A stretch of 64,000 nt of DNA from Streptomyces sp. MUM 2J (GCF_022414535.1 NZ_JADWYM010000002.1:1-64000); one strand, 5' to 3'; shown: positions 26,808 to 35,595, numbered from the stretch's first letter. Numbers and translations are program-made. Notes: generated from the sequence alone by a model not told the origin.

Positions 26808-26835
26808 CCGCTCGCGGCGCTAGTGCCGCGAGCGG
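26808..26835. terminator. Bidirectional terminator between peptidase genes
   Basis: CCGCTCGCGGC (26808-26818) pairs perfectly with GCCGCGAGCGG (26825-26835). It lies between the M1 peptidase stop (26756) and the M4 peptidase stop (26844). Confidence 0.8.
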
Positions 26836-26843
26836 CAACGGCA

Positions 26844-28484
26844 CTAGTTGACGTTGACCGCCGTCCAGGCCGCCGCGACCGCCGCGTACTCCGCGCCGCC
26901 CGACCCGTAGAGGTCGGCGGCGGCCTGCAGGGTGGCGACGCGGGCGTCCGCGTAGTCGGTCGTGGAGGTGAAGTACGTGGTCAGGGCCCGGTACCAGATC
27001 TGGACGGCCTTGTCCCGGCCGATGCCGGTGACGGTGGAGCCGTCGTAGGTGGGCGAGTCGTAGCTGACGCCGTTGATGGTCTTCGCGCCGCTGCCCTCGG
27101 ACAGCAGGTAGAAGAAGTGGTTGGCGACGCCGGACGAGTAGTGGACGTCGAGGCGGCCGACGCGCCTGGACCAGTAGTCGGCGGAGCCGCCGTCCTTGCT
27201 GGGCTTGTCCATGTAGCGCAGCGGGGTGCCGTCGCCGTTGATGTCGATCTTCTCGCCGATGAGGTAGTCACCGACGTCGGTGGAGTTGTTGGCGTAGAAC
27301 TCCACCGAGGTGCCGAGGATGTCGGAGGTGGCCTCGTTCAGACCGCCGGACTCGCGGCGGTAGTTGAGGCCGGCGGTGGCGGCGGTCAGGCCGTGGCTCA
27401 TCTCGTGGCCGGCCACGTCGAGCGAGGTCAGCGGCTGGGTGTTGTTCACGCCGTCGCCGTAGGTCATGCAGAAGCACGAGTCCGACCAGAAGGCGTTGAC
27501 GTAGGCGTTGCCGTAGTGGACGCGGGAGTAGGCGGCCTTGCCGTCGCCGCGGATGCCGGTGCGGTTGAAGGCGTTCTTGTAGAAGTCCCAGGTGACCTGG
27601 GCGCCGTAGGCGGCGTCCACGGCAGCGGTCTGGCGGTTGGAGACGGTGCCGTCGCCCCACTTGTCGTCGGCGTCGTGGAAGAGGGTGCCGGTGCCGCTCG
27701 TGCCGCCGTTGAGGTCGTACGTCGTGTGCCCGCCGCGACCGCCGTCGATGAGGTCGTAGCCGCCGGAGGCGGAGGCGGTGGTGCCCAGGGTGACGGTGCC
27801 GCTGTACTCGCTGGTGCCGATGCCCGTCTCGACGGCCTCGTAGGAGTACAGCTCCTTGCCGCTGGTGGCGTCGGTGATGACGTGCACCTCGCTCGGGGTG
27901 CCGTCGTGCTGGAAGCCCTTGACCACGGTCTCGTAGGCGAGGACGGGCTTGGTGCCGGCGGCCCAGACGACCTTGCGGGCGCTGGACGCGGTGGCCCTGG
28001 CGGCGGCGCCGTGGTCGGCGGCGGCGGCCTTCAGCGCGCCGGACTTGGCGGCGGTGACCGGTATCGCCGCGTTGGTCGACGGCACGGAGATCCGGACCGT
28101 GGTGGCCTTGCTGGTGCTCTTGAGCCTGCCGCCCTTGGAGTGGGTGACCAGGTCGCCGCCGAGGACGGGGAGCCCGGCGTAGGTGCGCTCGTAGCGGGTG
28201 TGGACGGTGCCGTCGGCGTCCTTGACGACGTCCCGGACGGCGAGCTTCTCCTGGCTGCCGAGTCCCAGCTGGCGGGCGGTGGCGCCGGCGGCGTCCTGGG
28301 CGGACTGGAGTGCGGCTGCTCGGGCGGAGGGGGAGAGGCTGAGGGGGGTGGAGGGGGTGCGCTGCCCGGGAGCCGCGGTGGCGGCGCCGTTCTGCAGGGC
28401 GAGGACCACCATCGCCGCCGAGCCGATCAGGGCGGCGGCGCGGAGCGTGGTGGTACGGGCGATGCGGGGGGACTGCTGTCTCAC
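26844..28484 (-). CDS. Secreted thermolysin-type (M4) metalloprotease precursor
   Basis: A 546-residue precursor. The signal peptide (TTLRAAALIGSAAMVVLA), FTP/PepSY-type propeptide (GLPVLGGDLVTHSKG, VHVITDATSGKELYSYEAV) and catalytic domain are in order. Zn motif HEMSHG with the third ligand in GGLNEATSD, and the active-site DVHYSSGVANHFFY. It is a neutral secreted protease. GTG 28484 is chosen because GGAGA lies just upstream; the longer frame extends into untranslated sequence. Convergent with the M1 peptidase gene. Confidence 0.95.
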   Translation of the reverse strand: MRQQSPRIARTTTLRAAALIGSAAMVVLALQNGAATAAPGQRTPSTPLSLSPSARAAALQSAQDAAGATARQLGLGSQEKLAVRDVVKDADGTVHTRYERTYAGLPVLGGDLVTHSKGGRLKSTSKATTVRISVPSTNAAIPVTAAKSGALKAAAADHGAAARATASSARKVVWAAGTKPVLAYETVVKGFQHDGTPSEVHVITDATSGKELYSYEAVETGIGTSEYSGTVTLGTTASASGGYDLIDGGRGGHTTYDLNGGTSGTGTLFHDADDKWGDGTVSNRQTAAVDAAYGAQVTWDFYKNAFNRTGIRGDGKAAYSRVHYGNAYVNAFWSDSCFCMTYGDGVNNTQPLTSLDVAGHEMSHGLTAATAGLNYRRESGGLNEATSDILGTSVEFYANNSTDVGDYLIGEKIDINGDGTPLRYMDKPSKDGGSADYWSRRVGRLDVHYSSGVANHFFYLLSEGSGAKTINGVSYDSPTYDGSTVTGIGRDKAVQIWYRALTTYFTSTTDYADARVATLQAAADLYGSGGAEYAAVAAAWTAVNVN

Positions 28485-28701
28485 TCGGTCTCCTAGGTCG
28501 CTGGCCTCGTGGTTGAGGCTCAGGTGGGGCACAGAGTTAGCGGCGAGTGAGGAGAGAGTGGCACCTGCTCCGTTCATTTGACAGAGGGCAGTCAAGATTT
28601 TACGTGTTCGTTTCCGAATGGCGGTGCTGCGGATCCGGTATTCGGACGACTGAAGGGCTCGTCAACTTTCTTTCAATTCAGCGGAGTTGGGCCGTCGAAT
28701 G

Positions 28702-29397
28702 TCACACCCGAATAGCGGATCCGCCCGTGCGGTCAGAAATGCGCGCTTTCGCCGAGCAGCCGCGCCAGGTCCGGCAGCCGAACCGGTCCGGGAACGGCGG
28801 GAGTTCCTCGCGGGACCATCGGCGCCAGGCGGGGATCCCGCCGGCGGCGTGCGCGGCGGTCGGCTGGGGGCCGGCGGGTTCGCGGCGCGGGCCGCGGGTG
28901 ATGTACGGGTGCTCGTGCCGACGGGCGGGAACGCCGCTGTGGGTGAAGTAGCTGTGGGTGAAGGCGTGTTCCCGGGTGCACAGCAGTGGGCCGGGCTCCA
29001 GGTCCGTCCAGCCGGTCGCCTCCCGGAGCTCGCGCAGCGCGTCCGCGCGCGGGCTCCCGCCGGCCCCCGGGCCGCCGCCGGGCAGCGCCCGGTGGTCGCC
29101 GGCCCCGACGTTGTCGTAGCGGAGGACGAACACGGCCCCGTCGGGGCGGAGTACCGGGATCGGCCACGGCGACGCGGGCGGCGCGGCGCGGTGCCGCGCA
29201 GGGGCGGCACCGCCTTGCGCGGCACCGCGCGGGGACGGCCCGGCTGCCGGTCCGGCGGTGACCGCCTCACCCCGTGTGGCCTGGCCGTCCGGAAGGCCGG
29301 GGCCGGGGGGGTGTTCTCCGGGACGGTCGGTCGCACGCCGGTCCGCCCGGCGGCGCGGAAGAGGTGGGAGCGGGACGGAGGGGTGTTCGAGGATCAC
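28702..29397 (-). CDS. Nudix hydrolase-like protein, probable C-terminal frameshift
   Basis: The core RPDGAVFVLRYDNVGAGDH, the box GGGPGAGGSPRADALRELRE with ATGW, and the WRRWSREELPP region identify a Nudix domain. The box reads RELREATGW, so one of the two catalytic glutamates of REUXEEXGU is Ala. Around 28780 the homologous C-terminus continues in the next frame (VRLPDLARLLGESAHF, stop at 28733), while this frame runs on without family resemblance to 28702. The N-terminal 70 codons have poor coding character, so the true start is unsure. Possibly inactive. Confidence 0.6.
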   Translation of the reverse strand: MILEHPSVPLPPLPRRRADRRATDRPGEHPPGPGLPDGQATRGEAVTAGPAAGPSPRGAAQGGAAPARHRAAPPASPWPIPVLRPDGAVFVLRYDNVGAGDHRALPGGGPGAGGSPRADALRELREATGWTDLEPGPLLCTREHAFTHSYFTHSGVPARRHEHPYITRGPRREPAGPQPTAAHAAGGIPAWRRWSREELPPFPDRFGCRTWRGCSAKARISDRTGGSAIRV

Positions 29398-29424
29398 ACG
29401 GGCACGGTGACCCGGGGGACCGCG

Positions 29425-29455
29425 GAGCCCCCGGCTGATGTCCGGCCGGGGGCTC
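29425..29455 (-). terminator. Terminator of terD
   Basis: GAGCCCCCGGC (29425-29435) pairs with GCCGGGGGCTC (29445-29455), 15 bases past the terD stop. Confidence 0.8.
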
Positions 29456-29469
29456 TACCGCCGACGTCC

Positions 29470-30045
29470 TCAGACGTTGACGCCGAAGTCCTGGGCGATG
29501 CCCACCAGGCCCGAGGCGTAGCCCTGGCCGACGGCGCGGAACTTCCACTCCGCGCCGTTGCGGTAGAGCTCGCCGAAGACCATGGCGGTCTCGGTCGCGG
29601 CGTCCTCGGAGAGGTCGTAGCGCGCGATCTCGGCACCGCCGGCCTGGTTGACGATCCGGATGTAGGCGTTGCGGACCTGGCCGAAGTTCTGGCCGCGGTT
29701 CTCGGCGTCGTAGATGGAGACCGGGAAGACGACCTTGTCGATGTCGGCCGGCAGGGCGGCCAGGTCGACGTTGATCGCCTCGTCGTCGCCGGCGCCCTCG
29801 CCCGTGCGGTTGTCGCCGGTGTGGACGATCGAGTTGTCCGGGGTCTGCTTGTTGTTGAAGAAGACGAAGTGCTGGTCGGAGTAGACCCTGCCCTGCCCGT
29901 TCACCGCGATCGCGGAGGCGTCGAGGTCGAAGTCGGTGCCGGTCGTGGTGCGGACGTCCCAGCCGAGGCCCACGGTGACGGCGGTCAGGCCCGGAGCCTC
30001 CTTGGTGAGCGAGACGTTGCCACCCTTGGACAGGCTTACAGCCAT
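29470..30045 (-). CDS. terD: TerD-family stress/tellurite-resistance protein
   Basis: A 191-residue cytoplasmic protein of the TerD/TerE/CABP family, beginning [18 protein letters not shown], with calcium-binding acidic motifs DFDLDASA and [12 protein letters not shown] and the usual C-terminal [16 protein letters not shown]. Streptomyces carries many paralogues, some of which affect differentiation; a tellurite role cannot be inferred from sequence. Monocistronic, divergent from arfB. Confidence 0.92.
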   Translation of the reverse strand: MAVSLSKGGNVSLTKEAPGLTAVTVGLGWDVRTTTGTDFDLDASAIAVNGQGRVYSDQHFVFFNNKQTPDNSIVHTGDNRTGEGAGDDEAINVDLAALPADIDKVVFPVSIYDAENRGQNFGQVRNAYIRIVNQAGGAEIARYDLSEDAATETAMVFGELYRNGAEWKFRAVGQGYASGLVGIAQDFGVNV

Positions 30046-30278
30046 GGGGAGTCCTTTCCCTTGAATGCGTACGGCATGAAGCTACAGCTACCGGTAAGAA
30101 CGCCGAGAGGGGTGCCGCAGGTTCCGTGCGGCTTTACTTTCTTTACCTTCCGGGTGGTGCGGGCCCGCTCGCGCTGCGCTCCGGCCGCGTCCGCGGGCCC
30201 CGCGGCACCGCCGCACCCACCGCACCCGGGGGCCCGCCGCCGATATCGGGGTGACGCGGACCGGATCGGGGCGCGACC

Positions 30279-30716
30279 ATGGACGGCATGTCCGGTCCCT
30301 ATGTCATCCGCGGCTCCGTCGCGCTCCCCGAGGCCGAGCTGATGTGGCGCTTCTCGCGATCCTCGGGGCCCGGCGGACAACACGTCAACACCACCGACTC
30401 GCAGGTGGAACTCCGGTTCGACCTGGGCGGCACCGGGTCCCTGCCCGAGGTGTGGAAGCAGCGCGCCCTCCAGCGGCTCGCCCCGCGCCTGGTCGACGGG
30501 GTCGTCTCGGTGCGGGCCTCGGAGCACCGTTCCCAGTGGCGCAACCGGGAGGCCGCCGCCGTGCGCCTGGCCGCACTGCTGGCCGAGGCGACGGCGCCGC
30601 CGCCCAAGCCGCGTCGGCCCACCCGCATCCCCCGTGGGATCAACGAGCGGCGGCTGCGGGAGAAGAAGCAGCGCGCCGACGTGAAGCGGGGCCGGTCCGG
30701 GCGGGACTGGGGCTGA
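30279..30716 (+). CDS. arfB: Peptidyl-tRNA hydrolase ArfB/YaeJ (ribosome rescue)
   Basis: A 145-residue protein (142 if started at ATG 30288) with the release-factor domain 3 motif GPGGQHVN (GGQ at residues 32-34) and the basic C-terminal tail INERRLREKKQRADVKRGR that enters the empty mRNA channel of stalled ribosomes. It hydrolyses peptidyl-tRNA on ribosomes stalled without a stop codon. It has no release-factor codon-recognition domain. Confidence 0.93.
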   Translation: MDGMSGPYVIRGSVALPEAELMWRFSRSSGPGGQHVNTTDSQVELRFDLGGTGSLPEVWKQRALQRLAPRLVDGVVSVRASEHRSQWRNREAAAVRLAALLAEATAPPPKPRRPTRIPRGINERRLREKKQRADVKRGRSGRDWG

Positions 30717-30739
30717 GTCACCGGGGACGGGGCGCCCCC

Positions 30740-30766
30740 TGTCACATTCCCCGTCCCGCGTCCGTC
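30740..30766 (+). promoter_or_regulatory. ECF41-type autoregulatory promoter
   Basis: TGTCACA (30740-30746) and CGTC (30763-30766) separated by 16 bases match the promoter pattern known for ECF41 sigma factors. It lies 50 bases before the ECF41-like sigma gene, so autoregulation is predicted. Confidence 0.75.
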
Positions 30767-30816
30767 TTGTCGGTGAGGGATCGCACCGACAAGGACCGAC
30801 GAAGGGCTGAGGACGG

Positions 30817-31731
30817 ATGACCGGGCACGCAGAGGACGGGAACGAGCTTCTGGTTCGGCGGTTCGAGGAGCACCGCGACCGGCTGCGGGCCGTCGCCCAC
30901 CGGATGCTCGGCTCGGCCGCGGAAGCCGAGGACGCCGTGCAGGAGGCGTGGATCCGGCTCGGGCGCTCCGACGCCGGGCGTATCGACAACCTCGGCGGCT
31001 GGCTGACGACCGTGGTCGGCAGGGTCTGCCTGGACATGCTGCGCTCGCGCGGCTCGCGGGCCGAGGAGCCGCTCGACTCCACCCTCGCGGCGCCTCTCGC
31101 CGAGGCCGGCACCGGTCCCGAGCAGGACGCGCTGCTCGCCGACTCGGTAGGCGCCGCCCTCCTCGTGGTCCTGGACACGCTCACCCCCGCCGAGCGGCTC
31201 GCGTTCGTGCTGCACGACCTGTTCGCCGTGCCGTACGAGGAGGTCTCGGCGATCCTCGGCCGCAGCCCCGCGGCGGCCCGGCAGCTGGCGAGCCGGGCCC
31301 GTCGACGGGTGCAGGGCGCCCCGGAGCCGCAGGCCGACCCCGCCCGGCGGTGGCGGATCGTGGAGGCCTTCCTGACGGCCGCGCGGGACGGCGACTTCGA
31401 AGGGCTGCTGCGGGTGCTCGACCCGGACGTGGTGGCCCGTACCGAGGCCGGGGTGAACGCGGGAGCGGCGGCGGTGGCCGCCGGCGCCATGACGTACGCC
31501 CGGCTCGCCGGGGTCGCGCGGCCGGCGCTGGTCGACGGCTGCCCCGGCCTCGTCGTCCCGGCCGGCGGGCGGCCCGAACGCGCTCTGGCCTTCACCTTCG
31601 TCCGCGACCGCATCGCGGTCATCGAGGTCGTGCTCGACCCGCAGCGGCTGGCGCGCATCGGGATCCACCCCGTCCCGGACGCCTTCGGGACGGGGCCGGG
31701 GCGGGTGCAGGACGGCCCGGACGAGGCGTAG
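30817..31731 (+). CDS. ECF sigma factor, ECF41/SigJ type with SnoaL-like domain
   Basis: A 304-residue protein. Sigma region 2 (FEEHRDRLRAVAHRMLGS, then EDAVQEAWIRL) and region 4 (LTPAERLAFVLHDLFAVPY, EVSAILGRSPAAARQLASRARRR) are followed by a fused NTF2/SnoaL-like domain (about 180-290) with the DGDFEGLLRVLDPDVV motif. In this family the C-terminal domain replaces an anti-sigma factor and tunes activity. ECF41 genes usually sit near carboxymuconolactone decarboxylase or oxidoreductase genes; here none is adjacent on the same strand. Confidence 0.92.
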   Translation: MTGHAEDGNELLVRRFEEHRDRLRAVAHRMLGSAAEAEDAVQEAWIRLGRSDAGRIDNLGGWLTTVVGRVCLDMLRSRGSRAEEPLDSTLAAPLAEAGTGPEQDALLADSVGAALLVVLDTLTPAERLAFVLHDLFAVPYEEVSAILGRSPAAARQLASRARRRVQGAPEPQADPARRWRIVEAFLTAARDGDFEGLLRVLDPDVVARTEAGVNAGAAAVAAGAMTYARLAGVARPALVDGCPGLVVPAGGRPERALAFTFVRDRIAVIEVVLDPQRLARIGIHPVPDAFGTGPGRVQDGPDEA

Positions 31732-31792
31732 GACGGCCCGGAGCGGTGCGGTGACGGGCCGGAGCGGGTCCGTGCCGTTCCCGCCCGCCGGT

Positions 31793-32311
31793 TCACCTCA
31801 GCTGCCGGTACCGCCCCCGGAAGTAGGTCAGGGGTCCGCCGTCCGCGCTGGGCACCCCCGCCGTCAGGACCCGTCCGACCACCAGGGTGTGGTCGCCGGC
31901 CGGTACGCGCTGCTCGGTGCGGCACTCCAGGGTGGCCAGCGCGCCGCCGACCAGGGGGGCGCCGACGGCCTCGCCGCGGACGTAGGGGATGTCCTCGAAC
32001 AGGAGGCGGTCGCTGACGCGGCCCTTCATGGCGAAGCGGCCCGCGATGTGGCGCTGGCTCTCGGAGAGGACGGAGACCGCCCACAGGGGCTGCTCGGCGA
32101 GCAGGTCGTCCATGCGGGCGCCGGTACGCAGGCTGACCAGGACGAGCGGCGGGTCCAGGGAGACCGACATGAATCCGGTGGCCGTCATGCCGACGTCCTC
32201 GCCCAGCGGGGCGTTCGGGTCGTCGGGGTCGAGCGGCGGCTCCTGCGCGGTCACCAGGACCACGCCGGCGGCCAGCCGGGACAGGGCGGCACGGAACTCG
32301 TCGGCGGTCAC
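31793..32311 (-). CDS. Flavin reductase-like (FMN-binding split-barrel) protein
   Basis: A 172-residue protein with FRAALSRLAAGVVLVTA, MTATGFMSVSLDPPLVLVS, FAVSVLSESQRH-like sequence and LLECRTEQ, typical of NADH:FMN oxidoreductases that supply reduced flavin to monooxygenases. GTG 32311 is chosen; the open frame continues upstream through 24-bp repeats, but that extension is low complexity. Convergent with the sigma gene. Confidence 0.85.
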   Translation of the reverse strand: MTADEFRAALSRLAAGVVLVTAQEPPLDPDDPNAPLGEDVGMTATGFMSVSLDPPLVLVSLRTGARMDDLLAEQPLWAVSVLSESQRHIAGRFAMKGRVSDRLLFEDIPYVRGEAVGAPLVGGALATLECRTEQRVPAGDHTLVVGRVLTAGVPSADGGPLTYFRGRYRQLR

Positions 32312-32340
32312 GCCCTCAGCATGCCCCGCGGGTGCGGAAA

Positions 32341-32436
32341 GGGAGGGGGACGACAGGGCGGGGCGGGAGGGGGAGTACGCGGCGGGGCGGGAGGGGGAGG
32401 ACGCTGCGGAGCGGGAGGGGGACGAGAGGGCGGGGG
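32341..32436. repeat. Four tandem 24-bp repeats
   Basis: Units at 32341, 32365, 32389 and 32413 each start GGGAGGGGGA and end GCGGGGC or close variants. The length is a multiple of three, so the open frame reads through as an eight-residue repeat SPSRPAAY-like on the minus strand. They lie directly upstream of the flavin reductase start. Confidence 0.85.
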
Positions 32437-32631
32437 GAGTTTTCAGCACGCCGGAAACGCTAGTCTCCGCCGCACGGCACACACATCGGTCCCCGGCCCG
32501 AGACGGGACCTAGGACTCCCGGCGGAACAGGCGTCCCCGAAAGTCCGCCGCGTACCGCATACTCGCGAAGGGCGTGTTCAATTGGCGCACGGGAGAAACA
32601 CAGAAACTGCACTCAATTGTTCACCTTTTAC

Positions 32632-32647
32632 TGTGACTTGAGTCACA
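32632..32647. promoter_or_regulatory. Crp-type palindrome upstream of cdgB
   Basis: TGTGACTTGAGTCACA is a perfect palindrome of the form TGTGA-N6-TCACA, the textbook CRP operator, and fits the GTG-N8-CAC core bound by Streptomyces Crp. It lies 143 bases before the cdgB start in an otherwise AT-richer promoter region. Confidence 0.6.
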
Positions 32648-32661
32648 AGTGCCATTAATTG

Positions 32662-32676
32662 TTGACCCTGTGTACC
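32662..32676 (+). promoter_or_regulatory. BldD box upstream of cdgB
   Basis: TTGACCCTGTGTACC matches the BldD consensus nTnACnCWGnGTnAn at all fixed positions but one. cdgB is a known BldD target, and BldD is itself controlled by c-di-GMP. Confidence 0.65.
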
Positions 32677-32789
32677 GAGTGGGCAGCGCGCTGTGATTCA
32701 GTGGCTGAGACGCCGTAATCACACTTCGAGGACAGTACGCCGATACATGACCCTTTGAATCGCTGCGAGGTCTCGGGGGGAGGGCGAGC

Positions 32790-34496
32790 ATGGAGACCGA
32801 GTCGGAGCCCTACGTCCGTCTTGCGTCCCTGCGGCAGCTGCACCAGGCCATGGCGGACATGAACACCGCACGCAGCCTGGCCGACACACTGCAGACCGTC
32901 GCGGACGGCGTCGTCACCGCCCTCGGTTACGAGCTGGCGTGCGTGAACCTCGTACGGCCGGACGGCGACCTCGTCGTCGCCGCCTTCGCCGGGAACGCCG
33001 CCGCCGAGGCCCTCATCACCGGCCGGGTCGGATCCCGCGCGTCCTGGGAGCGCCGGCTGAGCATGGGCGAGACCTGGGGCGACCTGGTGTTCATCCCCCA
33101 CACCGAGGGCTGGGTCCTCGACGACGACGACGTACCGCAGTGGTACACCGACGGCCCCGCCCCCCGCTTCGAGGACGAGTGGCACCCCTCCGACCGCCTC
33201 TTCGCCCCCATGTACGCCCCCGGTGGGCAGGGCAACCCGCACGGCGAGCTGGTCGGCGTCCTGTCCGTGGACCGGCCGCGCAACGGCCGCCTGCCCGGTG
33301 CCTGGGGTCGCGAGGCCCTCCAGATGTACGCCTTCCAGGCCGCCATCGCCGTCAGCAACGCCCGGCTGCGCAGCAACATGCAGCGGGCCCTGGTCCGCCT
33401 GGAGCGCGAGCAGCAGGCGCTGCGGGCCAGCGAGGAGAGCTTCCGGCAGGCCTTCGAGTACGCCCCCTCCGGTATGGCCATCGCCGAGATGGGAGGCGAG
33501 CAGCACGGGCGGATCCTGCGCACCAACGACGCCCTGTGCCGGCTGCTCGGACGCCCCTCCTCCGCGATGCGCCGCTACTCCTTCTCCGACCTCGTCCACC
33601 CCGAGGACATAGGCACCCTGCTGCGCACCTCCGCCGAGGGCGGCCGGGCGGAGCTGAGGCTGGGACGCCGGGACGGGACGTACGTCTGGGTGAGCCTGCG
33701 GAACTCCGTGGTCGCCGACACCGCCGACGGCCCCCGCTTCCTCCTCACCCACGTCGAGGACATCGAGGAGCGCAAGCGCCGCGAGCTCCAGCTCGCCCAC
33801 CGCGCCTCCCACGACTCGCTCACCGGTCTGCCGAACTCCGCCGAGCTGCGCTCCCGCCTCGCCGCCCGCCTGTGCCGCCGGCCCCAGACCGCGCACCCGG
33901 CCGCCGTGGACGCCTACGAGGCGTACGAGCCCTTCGAGGCCCAGGAGGCGTACGAGTTCCAGGACGCCGCCCACACGCACCCGGCCGCCTACGACACCGG
34001 CGGCCACGGCTTCGACCTCCGGCCCGGCGCGGAGCCCTACGACGCCTACGACCACCACGTGCACACCGTCGCCCCCGAGGGTGAACGGGATGACGGGACC
34101 AAGGGGCTCGCGGTGCTCTTCTGCGACCTCGACGGCTTCAAGTCGATCAACGACCGGTTCGGGCACAACGCGGGCGACGCGGTCCTCATCGAGGTCGCGC
34201 GCCGCCTCTCGCGCGGGGTCCGCGACGGCGACACGGTCGCCCGGCTCGGCGGTGACGAGTTCGTCATCCTTGCCGACGGGCTCGGCCGGGCCGATGCCCA
34301 GGACCTCGCCGTACGGCTGCGCAGCGAGATCATCCAGCCGATCCGCGCCGAGGGCAGGGCCGTGCGCGTGGGCGCCAGCTTCGGCATCGGATGGGCCCAC
34401 TGCGGCATGACGGCGGACGAAGTGCTCAAGTCTGCCGACGAACGCATGTACGTCGAGAAACGATCTCGTCCCAAACAACACAGACGTGCGGGATAG
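32790..34496 (+). CDS. cdgB: Diguanylate cyclase CdgB (GAF-PAS-GGDEF)
   Basis: A 568-residue cytoplasmic protein. A GAF domain covers about residues 1-190, a PAS/PAC pair about 210-335 (SEESFRQAFEYAPSGMAI, DGTYVWVSLRNSVV), and a GGDEF domain the C-terminal part with GGDEF at 487-491. The inhibitory I-site RDGD is present at 478-481, five residues before it, so product inhibition is expected. A 60-residue Tyr/Glu/Ala-rich insertion (about 365-430) splits the start of the GGDEF domain. It makes c-di-GMP from two GTP, controlling development through BldD. Confidence 0.93.
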   Translation: METESEPYVRLASLRQLHQAMADMNTARSLADTLQTVADGVVTALGYELACVNLVRPDGDLVVAAFAGNAAAEALITGRVGSRASWERRLSMGETWGDLVFIPHTEGWVLDDDDVPQWYTDGPAPRFEDEWHPSDRLFAPMYAPGGQGNPHGELVGVLSVDRPRNGRLPGAWGREALQMYAFQAAIAVSNARLRSNMQRALVRLEREQQALRASEESFRQAFEYAPSGMAIAEMGGEQHGRILRTNDALCRLLGRPSSAMRRYSFSDLVHPEDIGTLLRTSAEGGRAELRLGRRDGTYVWVSLRNSVVADTADGPRFLLTHVEDIEERKRRELQLAHRASHDSLTGLPNSAELRSRLAARLCRRPQTAHPAAVDAYEAYEPFEAQEAYEFQDAAHTHPAAYDTGGHGFDLRPGAEPYDAYDHHVHTVAPEGERDDGTKGLAVLFCDLDGFKSINDRFGHNAGDAVLIEVARRLSRGVRDGDTVARLGGDEFVILADGLGRADAQDLAVRLRSEIIQPIRAEGRAVRVGASFGIGWAHCGMTADEVLKSADERMYVEKRSRPKQHRRAG

Positions 34497-34626
34497 TGCC
34501 CAGGTCAGCGAGTTGATGCGGTCCGGGTCACCCGATCGGGCCCACAGAAGCGGGTAGGCTCGCCCTCTGCCACACCTATCGACGCACGACCGCATCCGCC
34601 CCGCACCTGTTGAGGAGTACGAAGGG

Positions 34627-35595
34627 ATGACGCCCGGTAACAACGGCTCTGGCACGCCCGAGGACGACGACCCGTTCGGTTACCTCTACGCCGACGGCCA
34701 GGCCAAGGGCGCCCAGCCGCCCTCCAGCGGTTACGGCTACCCCAACGCGGTCAGCAGGGTGCGCACGGTCGGGGAGCGGCAGTACGGCCAGCAGCCGCCG
34801 TCCGCCCCGCCCGGCCAGCAGCCGGCTCCTCCGCACGGCCAGGTACCACCGCAGCAGGGCGGCTACGGCCGGCCCCACCCGCACTACGCCGCCCCCGAGA
34901 CGTTTCCCGGCGGCGCCCCCTCCGGCCCGCAGCAGCAGAGCGGGCACCCCGGCGGCTCCGGCCGGGACCGTGGCCCCAACACCAAGGGCCTGCTGATCGG
35001 CGCGGTGGCGGTGGTCGCGGCGGTCGTGATCGGCATCAGCGTCGCCATGATGAACGGCGACTCCGGCGGGAACCCGGGCGGCGCCCAGGCCGCCCCGACC
35101 CAGTCCCAGGCGCAGACCAGCGACTCCAGCCCGTCGGCGAGCAGCAGCGCTGAGCCGGATGCCCCGCTGCCGACCATCGCCGCCAAGGCGCTCCGCCTCG
35201 GCGGCAGCGCCGCGCTGGCCTCCGACGTCCAGGGCGCCCAGTCCGACGGCGGCATCTACGTCGGCAACCTCGACCAGGTCGGCTCCTCGGTGACCTGGAC
35301 GGTGAACGGCATCCCCCAGGACGGCGTCTACACCCTCTTCGCGCGCTTCAGCGCGACGGGCGAGGACCAGTCGATGACGCTCACCGTCAACGGCAAGGAG
35401 TTCGGCAGCAAGCTGAACCTGGGCAACTTCACGCACGCCGCCGACGGCGACTTCGCCAAGGGCTGGACGCAGACCTACGCCTGGCCGACGCTGGCCAAGG
35501 GCACCAACACGATCTCGCTCTCCTGCGCGGACGGCGACAAGTGCAACGTGCTCCTGGACCAGTTCTGGCTGAAGTCGGGCCAGGTGACGAGGTAG
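34627..35595 (+). CDS. Membrane-anchored carbohydrate-binding-like protein
   Basis: A 322-residue protein. Residues 1-115 are Pro/Gln/Gly/Tyr-rich and disordered, one transmembrane helix covers about 120-140 (GLLIGAVAVVAAVVIGISVAM), a Ser/Thr/Pro linker follows, and the C-terminal 140 residues resemble CBM6/CBM35-like sandwiches (GGIYVGNLDQVGSSVTWTV, YTLFARFSATGEDQSMTLTV, NVLLDQFWLKSG). It probably binds a glycan at the cell surface. It may belong functionally with the amino-sugar genes next to it. ATG 34627 has GAGGAGTACGAAGG upstream. Confidence 0.8.
   Translation: MTPGNNGSGTPEDDDPFGYLYADGQAKGAQPPSSGYGYPNAVSRVRTVGERQYGQQPPSAPPGQQPAPPHGQVPPQQGGYGRPHPHYAAPETFPGGAPSGPQQQSGHPGGSGRDRGPNTKGLLIGAVAVVAAVVIGISVAMMNGDSGGNPGGAQAAPTQSQAQTSDSSPSASSSAEPDAPLPTIAAKALRLGGSAALASDVQGAQSDGGIYVGNLDQVGSSVTWTVNGIPQDGVYTLFARFSATGEDQSMTLTVNGKEFGSKLNLGNFTHAADGDFAKGWTQTYAWPTLAKGTNTISLSCADGDKCNVLLDQFWLKSGQVTR

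Noticed and set aside
31793-32482. Extended flavin reductase reading frame
   Set aside because: The extra 57 codons are a low-complexity repeat without homology; the GTG at 32311 fits the family start.
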